Shown piece after piece: positions 1 to 5,570 of a stretch of DNA of 5,912 nucleotides. Source of the DNA: Syntrophaceae bacterium UBA1062 (GTDB lineage: Bacteria > Desulfobacterota > Desulfomonilia > UBA1062). Positions within the stretch are counted from its first letter, which is position 1. Each line of letters begins with the position of its first letter. A program made the position numbers and the translations under genes. The notes beneath the pieces were generated by a model. That model did no database searches and was not told where the DNA came from. It saw nothing but the letters and a program-made list of their open reading frames with translations. The stretch covers positions 1,196 through 7,107 of the forward strand of contig DCDF01000053.1 in the NCBI GenBank assembly GCA_002316295.1, read 5' to 3'.

Positions 1-4
1 AAAA

Positions 5-60
5 ACAGCCGTGAAGTTGCGGTCAAGGGCAGGATCGGGTATATCCGCCGCACGGGCTGT
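5..60. other. Imperfect long-loop inverted repeat upstream of the DUF2868 gene
   Basis: ACAGCC at 5-10 plus GTG at 11-13 can pair with CAC at 51-53 and GGCTGT at 55-60, leaving G54 bulged. An inner GCGG (19-22) can pair with CCGC (45-48). The window opens with five A residues, so read on the minus strand the stem would be followed by a T run, as in an intrinsic terminator for leftward transcription. No minus-strand gene lies close by that would need one. It may instead be the 3' end of a structure belonging to an upstream gene, or chance pairing. This is pattern inspection only; no folding energy was computed. Confidence 0.25.
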
Positions 61-83
61 GGTATAGATTTTCTGTAATCCGG

Positions 84-110
84 TGTATCTGTATTATGTA
101 TTATTATATG
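84..110 (+). promoter_or_regulatory. AT-rich tract, candidate promoter of the DUF2868-DUF3482 operon
   Basis: A short AT-rich run sits in otherwise GC-rich sequence, 37 to 63 bases before the preferred start at 147. It holds two TATTAT hexamers (92-97 and 102-107) that could act as a -10 element. No convincing TTGACA-like -35 element lies at 16-18 bases from either one, so the assignment rests on composition and position only. Confidence 0.2.
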
Positions 111-137
111 GAAGGTATTGCCCCGGCCGGGCGAGCC

Positions 138-146
138 GGGGAGGAG
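138..146 (+). promoter_or_regulatory. Strong Shine-Dalgarno tract setting the DUF2868 start
   Basis: GGGGAGGAG directly precedes ATG 147 and lies six bases before an in-frame GTG at 153. Both are better placed than the ATG codons at 96 and 108, which have no purine-rich site ahead of them. Translation therefore most likely starts at 147 or 153 and not at the longest frame. Confidence 0.6.
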
Positions 147-1724
147 ATGAATGTGAAGACGTGGACCGTACCCGATCTCATAGATCTCGAGTTTTTTCTC
201 TCCAGAGACGGAGAACAGGATGATGCCTCGGTAGTGAAGCGGGACCGCCGGATTTATCTCCTGGCCGTGGAGCCCCGCATCCCTCCCGGTACGGCCTCGG
301 AAGGGTCTTTCCGGCGCTGGGCGATCCGCCTCTGGCTCGAAGAGCGCAGAAAGCTCTATCGGCAGCAGCAGGGCCGCGACGCGGCACTGCCGGGGGATGT
401 GTTCGCCGAATCGCGGTCCGTCCTGGCGGCGATCATCGGGCTCGCAGGGCTGATCGCCGGCGCGGGGGTGGCTCTCCCTCTCCTGGTCTATACGGGCAGA
501 GAGCCGGTCAACGTGTCGGTCTATCTCGGCGTCCTGGTTTTTTTGCAGATCATCGGGCTCCTCATGATGGCGCGCTTCTTCTTCCTCAAAACATCGCTGA
601 GCGCGGCCAGGAAGTACTCGCTCGTGTATACCGTGCTGAGCAGGCTGCTCGAGAAGACCGCGGCCAGGCTCGCACGCAGCGCCATGAATACCGCGTCCGG
701 CAAGAAGAGAGAGGATCTGTCCATGCTGTCGGGCACGGTGCGGAGCATGTATGCGACATACGGCCATGTGCTGTTCTGGCCGATCTTTTCCCTGGTGCAG
801 CTCTTCAGCGTCATGTTCAATGTGGGCGCCATAGGCGTCACCCTTATCCGCGTCATGACCGCGGATCTTGCATTCGGCTGGCAGTCGACGCTGCAGATGA
901 GCCCGGAGAGCGTTCATACCCTCGTCCGGGTGATGGCCGCGCCGTGGTCCTGGCTCCTGGGCGGGTATGCATATCCGAATCTCGAGCAGATCGAGGGGAG
1001 CCGTATCGTGCTGAAAGAGGGGATTGCGACGCTCGCCACCTCCAGTCTGGTATCCTGGTGGCCCTTTCTGGTCGCCGCCGTTGCCTTTTACGGGCTGCTC
1101 CCGAGGCTCGTGCTCCTCGGGATCGCCCTTGCGGGCAAGAGAAAGGCCCTGGCCCGGCTGGACTTTTCTCATGCCTCCTGCGACAGGCTCGTGATGCGCA
1201 TGCAGGTTCCGACCCTCTCCACCCAGGGACTGCAGGGCTCACCCGGACTGTCGGATATGGTCCGGGCCAAACCGGAGACCAGCGCAGAGCCGTTTCCCCG
1301 GAGATACGTGGATGCCGCGGTCCTCATATCCGAGGACATCTACCGGCGCTGCGACAAGGGCGAGCTGGAACGGCGCCTGAAAGCCCTGCTCGGATGGGGG
1401 TTCGCCTACCTCTTTCCCATCGCCGGGGAAACGGGGGAGGACAAATCCTCGCTGGACGACGCCGTGAAGAACCATTCTTCGGACGGGGGAGGGGTGGTCC
1501 TGATTCAGGAGGCCTGGCAGCCTCCCATCGTCGAGATCATCCACGTGATCAGGGAGCTGAGAAAGCGTGGAGGAGATGACATGAAGATCGCCGTGCTTCT
1601 GGTCGGAAAGCCAGATGAAAAGACGATCTTCACCCCGGTGAAAGCCGTGGACAAGGACGTCTGGAGCAGGGTCCTGGCCGGACTGGGAGACCCGCACCTG
1701 CGAGTCGTCGCCGTGGAAGAATAA
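147..1724 (+). CDS. DUF2868 family membrane protein
   Basis: This is a 525-residue integral membrane protein. From the N-terminus it has a charged cytoplasmic region (about 1-88), two adjacent hydrophobic helices (about 91-115 and 123-147), an amphipathic charged linker (148-205), a third helix (207-234), a loop rich in aromatics and Pro, and a fourth helix (301-326). It ends in a soluble alpha/beta-like domain (about 330-525). The start motif WTVPDLIDLEFFL, the four-helix layout and the neighbouring GTPase match the DUF2868 family as I know it; no biochemical role is established for that family. The frame opens at 96, but the ribosome-binding tract supports 147 (or GTG 153). Its stop overlaps the start of the GTPase gene by one base (TAATG), so the two products are probably made in a fixed ratio and work together. 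A role as membrane partner or anchor of the GTPase is inference. The family call is by recognition, not by search. Confidence 0.85.
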   Translation: MNVKTWTVPDLIDLEFFLSRDGEQDDASVVKRDRRIYLLAVEPRIPPGTASEGSFRRWAIRLWLEERRKLYRQQQGRDAALPGDVFAESRSVLAAIIGLAGLIAGAGVALPLLVYTGREPVNVSVYLGVLVFLQIIGLLMMARFFFLKTSLSAARKYSLVYTVLSRLLEKTAARLARSAMNTASGKKREDLSMLSGTVRSMYATYGHVLFWPIFSLVQLFSVMFNVGAIGVTLIRVMTADLAFGWQSTLQMSPESVHTLVRVMAAPWSWLLGGYAYPNLEQIEGSRIVLKEGIATLATSSLVSWWPFLVAAVAFYGLLPRLVLLGIALAGKRKALARLDFSHASCDRLVMRMQVPTLSTQGLQGSPGLSDMVRAKPETSAEPFPRRYVDAAVLISEDIYRRCDKGELERRLKALLGWGFAYLFPIAGETGEDKSSLDDAVKNHSSDGGGVVLIQEAWQPPIVEIIHVIRELRKRGGDDMKIAVLLVGKPDEKTIFTPVKAVDKDVWSRVLAGLGDPHLRVVAVEE

Positions 1725-3163
1725 TGAACGGAAAAGCATCCGTGCTCACGTTTGCCGTTGTCGGTCATCCCAACGAGGGAAAGTCTTCCGTAGTGTCCAC
1801 CCTGACCGAGGACGACAGCGTCCGGATCACGCCCATTCCAGGGGAGACTGTCGTGTGCCGGACCTTTCCGGTCATCATAGACGGCCGCGAGATCGTACGG
1901 TTTGTCGACACCCCCGGATTCCAGTCGCCGAAGGCCACGCTCGCCTGGTTCCGGGAGCACGAGGGCCCGGGCCTGCCCGTCTCCTTCCTGAAGGAGCACT
2001 GCGGCGATCCTCTGTTCGGCGGGGAGTGCGAGCTGTTCCGGCCGCTCGCCGAAGGTGCGGGCATCATCTACGTGCTCGATGCATCGAGACCGCTTCGCTC
2101 GGTGGACAAGGCCGAGATGGAGATCCTGCGGATGACGGGCATACCGAGAATGGCCGTGATCAACAACAAGGAAGACATCGGCGCATATATCCCGATGTGG
2201 CGCGACGAGCTACGCAAGCACTTCAATTCGGTGAGGGTATTCAACGCCCACCGGGCCACGTATGCGGAGAGGATAGCGCTGCTCGAGAGCCTCAAGTCCA
2301 TCGACCAGGAGTGGGAACCGGTTCTCGTGCCCGTTATCCGGGCTGTCCGAGACGACTGGCACAGGCGCGTCTCCCAGACCGCATGGCACATCTGTGACAT
2401 GATCGAGAGGTGCCAGGCCTTCCAGGTGTCGAGAAAGTACTCCCAGGATGAGGACCTGGAGGAAATCAAAAACAGGCTCATCGCCGAATATCAGGACCGT
2501 ATACGGGACATGGAGCGGCAGACCCACCTGAGCATCCGCCGGCTTTTCAAGCACAACATCTTCGACTACCGGCTTCCCGGGCAGTCGATCGCGGGCGAGG
2601 ATCTGTTTCACGAAAATACCTGGCGCCTCCTTGGCATGAGCCCGTATCAGGTGGCGGCTGCTGGCGCTGCAGCGGGCACGGGCATCGGCCTGGGCCTTGA
2701 CGCCGCCACGGCCGGCATTACATTCGGGGTGTTCACGCTCTCAGGGGCACTGCTGGGCGCGGGCTCCGCTCTCCTCGGGGGGAAGCGCATGGTGACCACG
2801 GAAATCAGAGGACCGAAGATGGGCGGATTTCAGATGAAAAAAACGCTCGGCGACTTTGTTTTTGCGGTGGGGCCGAACAAAAACATCCAGTTTCCCTTCA
2901 TCCTTCTGGACAGGGCCCTTATCTATTTCTCCCATGTCATCAACTGGGCGCACGGAAGGAGGGGACGGAAGGAAGAAGAAGCTCCGGATGCCGGGCCGGA
3001 GACCTTTGTCACGCACCTCACCGACCGCCAGCGCGCGATCTGCCGCGAGTTCTTCCGTGCCGCAAGTACAGGCGACGAGATGCGGATCCGCGAAACGAAA
3101 CAGCCCATGCTCGAGATGCTGATCGAGATCCTCCATGGCCTTTCGAATCGGGAATACCGATAG
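1724..3163 (+). CDS. DUF3482 family membrane-associated GTPase
   Basis: This 479-residue protein has an N-terminal Era/TrmE-like GTPase domain. The P-loop GHPNEGKSS is at residues 14-22, a candidate G2 threonine lies in the 36-42 stretch, DTPG is at 61-64 and NKED at 147-150. FNAHRA near 172-177 sits where G5 would be. All nucleotide-contact motifs are present, so GTP binding and hydrolysis are expected. A charged, helical middle region (about 200-290) follows. A Gly/Ala-rich hydrophobic segment (about 307-355), which could form a membrane hairpin, comes next, then a charged C-terminal region. This architecture fits the DUF3482 family, usually encoded beside DUF2868 as here. The substrate or cellular process is unknown; membrane remodelling or transport control would be guesswork. 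GGAAG at 1715-1719 is a usable ribosome-binding site, and the one-base overlap with the upstream stop suggests translational coupling. The coding frame is intact and ends 43 bases before a convergent gene. Confidence 0.88.
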   Translation: MNGKASVLTFAVVGHPNEGKSSVVSTLTEDDSVRITPIPGETVVCRTFPVIIDGREIVRFVDTPGFQSPKATLAWFREHEGPGLPVSFLKEHCGDPLFGGECELFRPLAEGAGIIYVLDASRPLRSVDKAEMEILRMTGIPRMAVINNKEDIGAYIPMWRDELRKHFNSVRVFNAHRATYAERIALLESLKSIDQEWEPVLVPVIRAVRDDWHRRVSQTAWHICDMIERCQAFQVSRKYSQDEDLEEIKNRLIAEYQDRIRDMERQTHLSIRRLFKHNIFDYRLPGQSIAGEDLFHENTWRLLGMSPYQVAAAGAAAGTGIGLGLDAATAGITFGVFTLSGALLGAGSALLGGKRMVTTEIRGPKMGGFQMKKTLGDFVFAVGPNKNIQFPFILLDRALIYFSHVINWAHGRRGRKEEEAPDAGPETFVTHLTDRQRAICREFFRAASTGDEMRIRETKQPMLEMLIEILHGLSNREYR

Positions 3164-3206
3164 GATCGCGGGGTTCATCGGGCTTCACCGCAGGTTTCAC
3201 ACCGGA

Positions 3207-3659
3207 TCATGTCAGCAGCGGCTTGATTATCTTCCTGCCCTTGAACACGCTTTCCGGCACGACCCGGCCTTCGAGTATGACCACGTTGTCATGGACATAG
3301 GTGTAGCGCCTGCCGCTGTAGTGGCATGCAACGACCGCCCGGGCGGCATTTCTCAGGGAGGAGTAGGCGTTCACCTCCGTGGCCGGGTGCTGTTCGGCAT
3401 TCTCCCTGGTATCGCTGTGAAAGGCCCGGTATCCGTAGTCTCTGCCCCGGCCGTCTGTCCTGAACCGGTATTCCGGGGTATATGTCACGAAACCGATCGC
3501 CGTACCGTCCAGCGAACACTGCCAGGTATTGACATCCACCTCACGGACCCTCACCGAGGCCTCGCCGAAGCGGAAACGTTCCTCTCTGATCCCTCCTGCC
3601 TCCGGGATCTTCTCCTCATGCTGTTCCGGTCTTTCCCCGGTGGTTTTTCTTTTTGCCAC
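3207..3659 (-). CDS. Hypothetical soluble protein, family not recognised
   Basis: This is a minus-strand frame of 150 residues from GTG 3659. It is convergent with the GTPase gene, with a 43-base gap in which I see no good terminator. The start is chosen because GGAGAAGG lies just upstream of GTG 3659. The frame stays open to another GTG at 3737 (176 residues), but the extra 26 residues look less protein-like. The product is hydrophilic, with no signal peptide or membrane helix. It opens with a charged, probably disordered stretch of about 30 residues. Then comes a region rich in aromatics and beta-prone residues (for example TWQCSLDG, GFVTYTPEYRFRTDGRGRDYGYRAF), then a helical patch (SSLRNAARAVVACHY), and a basic C-terminus (FKGRKIIKPLLT). 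I cannot assign a family or function. Reading quality favours this strand over the overlapping plus-strand frame, but some doubt remains. Confidence 0.6.
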   Translation of the reverse strand: MAKRKTTGERPEQHEEKIPEAGGIREERFRFGEASVRVREVDVNTWQCSLDGTAIGFVTYTPEYRFRTDGRGRDYGYRAFHSDTRENAEQHPATEVNAYSSLRNAARAVVACHYSGRRYTYVHDNVVILEGRVVPESVFKGRKIIKPLLT

Positions 3660-3801
3660 GCCTTCTCCGATTCCCTTCCATGATGATCCGCTGAGATTGT
3701 CCTGCCTCTGGAGAGGACGGATTGCTCGACCCCTCACCGGATTTCCTCAGCCCGTGAATACCGACAGATACTAAACCGTAAGAAAACCTTTCGCAAGGGC
3801 T

Positions 3802-3951
3802 TTGATACGCGATGCACAGGTCGATGCCCCGTGGTTCTCATGCCGGAAAGTGCTTGACGAACCGGAATTTTTTGAGGAAAGTCGGATCCATGACATGGTG
3901 ATTCCGCTGCAGGGGTGTGCGGGGTATCCGAAGGGGCGTGATGTTTCATGA
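3802..3951 (+). CDS. Possible small ORF overlapping the DUF2062 start
   Basis: The plus-strand frame is open from just after a stop at 3772-3774 and ends with TGA at 3949-3951. That stop overlaps the DUF2062 ATG at 3948 in an ATGA arrangement typical of translational coupling. The C-terminal part reads like real protein, with acidic and aromatic patches (VLDEPEFFEESRIHD) followed by VIPLQGCAGYPKG. The start is uncertain: TTG 3802 with AAGGG just upstream gives 49 residues, GTG 3850 gives 33, and no upstream ATG exists in frame. It could also be the 3' remnant of a longer gene whose front part was lost or frameshifted, because a second open plus frame (about 3687-3865) overlaps it. I do not recognise the sequence. 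A chance open frame is possible at this length. Confidence 0.35.
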   Translation: MIRDAQVDAPWFSCRKVLDEPEFFEESRIHDMVIPLQGCAGYPKGRDVS

Positions 3952-4412
3952 GAGAGTGGTCTCGAAGGAGGGTGCGCGATGCCGTCTGGATGCTGATCAG
4001 GCAGGGGATCACCCTGGAGAAGATCGCCATGAGCATCGCGCTGGGGGTTGTCCTCGGCACGGTCCCTGTCCTGGGCATCACCACTGTTCTGTGTGCGGCC
4101 GCTGCAGTGGCGTTCCGTCTCAACGTGGCGGCCGTCCAGCTGGCAAACTGGCTTGCCTGTCCGCTTCAGATAGTTCTTCTCATCCCTTTTTTCGTAATGG
4201 GAGGGTATCTCTTCGGCACCTCTACCAGCGCACAGGATGCTGCGGTCGTGGTGGAGCTTTTCCGGTCGGATCTCTTCTCCGCGCTGGGTTGTGCAGCGGA
4301 AATGACCTTCTACGCGGTCCTCGCCTGGCTCCTGATCGCGTTGCCCGTGATGTTCATTCTCTACAGAACGCTCCTGTTTCTGCTTGCAAGGCTTCCGGAA
4401 GGCAACGAGTAG
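3948..4412 (+). CDS. DUF2062 domain membrane protein
   Basis: This 154-residue protein has a short basic N-terminus (REWSRRRVRD) followed by a DUF2062 domain. The family signature is clear: an amphipathic entry ITLEKIAMSIALG (21-33), GTVPVLGITT (37-46), RLN (57-59) and NWLACPLQ (67-74), where the Asn and Pro are the usual conserved residues. Hydrophobic helices span about 28-56, 60-88 and 118-147, so it is an inner-membrane protein. The length is normal for stand-alone members. The family is widespread and of unknown function, sometimes fused to or near glycosyltransferase or envelope genes; no such partner is visible here. ATG 3948 is the best in-frame start, although AGGGG at 3932-3936 is about 11 bases away. 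The low-quality ribosome site makes coupling to the small upstream frame, whose stop overlaps this start, more plausible. An intrinsic terminator spans its stop codon. Confidence 0.85.
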   Translation: MREWSRRRVRDAVWMLIRQGITLEKIAMSIALGVVLGTVPVLGITTVLCAAAAVAFRLNVAAVQLANWLACPLQIVLLIPFFVMGGYLFGTSTSAQDAAVVVELFRSDLFSALGCAAEMTFYAVLAWLLIALPVMFILYRTLLFLLARLPEGNE

Positions 4413-4427
4413 CTCCTTCCGGTTTTT
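4395..4427 (+). terminator. Intrinsic terminator spanning the DUF2062 stop codon
   Basis: CCGGAAGG (4395-4402) pairs perfectly over eight bases with CCTTCCGG (4415-4422). The loop is 12 bases, and the second arm is followed at once by TTTTT (4423-4427). The first arm and loop lie inside the last codons of the DUF2062 gene, with the TAG at 4410-4412 in the loop. This is the clearest terminator in the window, and it separates the DUF2062 unit from the HD-GYP relic downstream. Confidence 0.8.
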
Positions 4428-4464
4428 GCGGCAGGCCGGGTCGAGCGCTGCAACACGCTGTCTC

Positions 4465-4965
4465 AATATAATCATCCGTTTTTCCGATGCCATGGCACAG
4501 ATACGGGTCTCTCAAAGAGCGATCTCGCCATCCTCAACAAGGAGGGCCTTTTCAACAGCTTGGGCAAGATCAGGACGCCGCGGACGATTCTTGACAAACC
4601 CGGCAAACTGACGGAAGAGGAGAATGATATCATCAAGAAACACCCGGATGACAGCACCCGCATCCCGGAGCCGATCACTCCGTACCGCGATATCATTCAA
4701 GCAATGCTTCAGCTTTACGAACGCTTCGACGGCACCGGCTGCCCCCGGGGCCCGGCCGGGGAGGGAATTTCTCCTTTGGGCCGCATTCCCGCAGCGGCGG
4801 ATCTGTTCGACGCATGGCGTCCGACAGGCCCTGGCGGAAGAGAAAGAGCCTGAAACGAGGCGCTCAACGGGATGCAACATGAGGCGGGGACAGCTCGATA
4901 CTGAGATAGTGCAGGCCCTGATGAGGGTCGCCTTGCTGCAGAGGAACGAGGAGGGATGTGCATGA
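4465..4965 (+). pseudogene. Decayed HD-GYP domain gene (cyclic di-GMP phosphodiesterase type)
   Basis: An HD-GYP-like sequence can be followed only by changing frame. RFSDAMAQ (about 4477-4500) is in one frame. TGLSKSDLAILNKEGLF onward runs from 4503 through LGKI, PRTILDKPGKLTEEE, KKHP, YERFDGTGCP and AAADLFDA to 4811 in a second. ASDRPWRK (about 4817-4840) is in a third. RRGQLDTEIVQALMRV, up to the TGA at 4963-4965, returns to the first frame. Intact relatives hydrolyse cyclic di-GMP with a bimetal site. Here the HD pair is NS (4554-4559), the HH of HHER is LY (4713-4718) and GYP is GCP (4737-4745). At least three one- or two-base indels, plus loss of metal ligands, mark it as non-functional, and the N-terminal regulatory part is missing. 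A 97-codon frame opening at TTG 4560 covers the middle part and could be called as a gene by mistake. The old stop overlaps the start of the lipoprotein gene, pointing to a former operon. Confidence 0.8.
4948..4955 (+). promoter_or_regulatory. Shine-Dalgarno site deciding the lipoprotein start
   Basis: GAGGAGGG lies six bases before ATG 4962, an ideal distance. The alternative in-frame ATG at 4956 abuts the site directly and is therefore unlikely. The site lies within the last codons of the decayed HD-GYP gene. Confidence 0.6.
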
Positions 4966-5339
4966 GACATGGGAAACCGACAGCCTTGCTGATATCCGCT
5001 GTGGTTGCAGCTGCGCTTCTCGCCTGCTGTACCGGGAGCTCAACCGCGCCGGATGCGCTCATCGGGGTCTGGACGACGGATGCCGAGGAGAGCGCGGACG
5101 TCTCCATAGAATTCTCGAGAGACAGGCTCGTCATCAGCTCAGATACCGGGGTGTTCGAGAACTCGATCGAGAAGGTGAAGGCGGAGAAAGGCGATGTTCC
5201 CGGTGTCGTCCTGTATAACGTATATTACCTCGACCGGGACGGAGAGACGAATCTGATGAGCTTTTTCTATGCCCCTGAAGAAGGAGGCGCCATCTGTTTC
5301 AAGTCCGAGCGTGACGTCGAATGGAAAAAGCGCCACTGA
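4962..5339 (+). CDS. Small predicted lipoprotein
   Basis: This is a 125-residue protein with a classic lipoprotein signal peptide: a basic start (MRHGK), a hydrophobic core (about 7-20) and the lipobox LLAC with the lipidated cysteine at residue 22, followed by a second cysteine. After a short Ser/Thr/Pro linker, the mature part begins LIGVWTTDAEES and is rich in beta-prone segments (VSIEFSRDRLVISS, VLYNVYYLDRDG, LMSFFYAPEEGG). This resembles small beta-barrel or lipocalin-like lipoproteins that open with a GxW motif. That similarity is structural impression only; the function is unknown. It should be exported by Sec, lipidated and held in the inner or outer membrane. Its ATG overlaps the stop of the HD-GYP relic (ATGA), so it was probably the downstream gene of that operon. 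No obvious promoter of its own is visible, which leaves its present expression uncertain. The frame is intact, and transposase debris starts about 20 bases after its stop. Confidence 0.75.
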   Translation: MRHGKPTALLISAVVAAALLACCTGSSTAPDALIGVWTTDAEESADVSIEFSRDRLVISSDTGVFENSIEKVKAEKGDVPGVVLYNVYYLDRDGETNLMSFFYAPEEGGAICFKSERDVEWKKRH

Positions 5340-5359
5340 TCCCGATATTGCAAGTCCGG

Positions 5360-5551
5360 ACTATCCCGCACAGGATCAATGAAACCAGAACGCGTAAATT
5401 CGACAAGGTCATCTATCGGTTGAGAAATCGCATCGAGCGCTTAATCAATCGGATGAAACACTTCAGGTCGCTCTCTGTTCGCTATGATAAATCCGCCACG
5501 ATCTATCGGGCGCTCTGGATCATCGGCGCTATGCTGCTGTGGCTCCAATAA
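5360..5551 (+). pseudogene. 3' remnant of an IS5-family transposase
   Basis: About 63 codons encode the C-terminal end of an IS5-family DDE transposase. The signature Y(2)R(3)E(6)K is complete in YRLRNRIERLINRMK, and the third catalytic acid, Glu, is at 5435-5437. It is followed by HFRSLSVRYDKSATIYRALWIIGAMLLWL, the usual end of IS427-type proteins, and a TAA at 5549-5551. The N-terminal region and the first two catalytic aspartates are absent, so the protein cannot be active. An ATG at 5321 opens the same frame but lies in the lipoprotein gene, and the residues before about 5360 do not look transposase-like. The element was therefore cut at its left side by deletion or recombination. Confidence 0.85.
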
Positions 5552-5570
5552 ACACTTTGCGTACAGCACC
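5552..5570 (+). repeat. Candidate right terminal inverted repeat of the IS5-family remnant
   Basis: Directly after the transposase stop lies a 19-base stretch whose reverse complement begins GGTGCTGTACGC. Its position and its GG-start resemble the outer ends of IS5-family elements. The matching left end is not in the window, so pairing cannot be shown. TA follows at 5571-5572 and could be part of a target duplication, but no second copy is available to confirm that. Confidence 0.4.

Noticed and set aside
96..146. Extended N-terminus (17 residues) of the DUF2868 protein from ATG 96
   Set aside because: No ribosome site precedes 96 or 108, while a strong purine tract abuts ATG 147 and is well spaced from GTG 153.
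944..1579. Plus-strand frame of 211 codons inside the DUF2868 gene
   Set aside because: Arg/Gly/Pro-rich out-of-frame shadow of GC-rich coding sequence; the main frame is continuous and recognisable.
3164..3206. Shared terminator between the convergent GTPase and minus-strand genes
   Set aside because: Only a weak GCGG/CCGC pairing with a long loop and no T run on either strand.
3135..3683. Plus-strand frame of 182 codons opposite the hypothetical gene
   Set aside because: It starts inside the GTPase gene without a good ribosome site. The minus-strand frame has a better start and more balanced composition. Not fully excluded.
3854..3882. TTGACG followed 17 bases later by GAAAGT as a promoter for DUF2062
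   Set aside because: The -35 match is good but the -10 hexamer is poor, and the site lies inside the possible small frame.
3771..4493. Minus-strand frame of 240 codons opposite DUF2062
   Set aside because: Its product is rich in Arg, His and Ser with no coherent domains, while the plus strand carries a clear DUF2062 protein.
4560..4853. 97-residue stand-alone HD-GYP-like protein
   Set aside because: The homology continues on both sides in other frames and the metal ligands are changed, so this is the middle of a pseudogene and not a gene.
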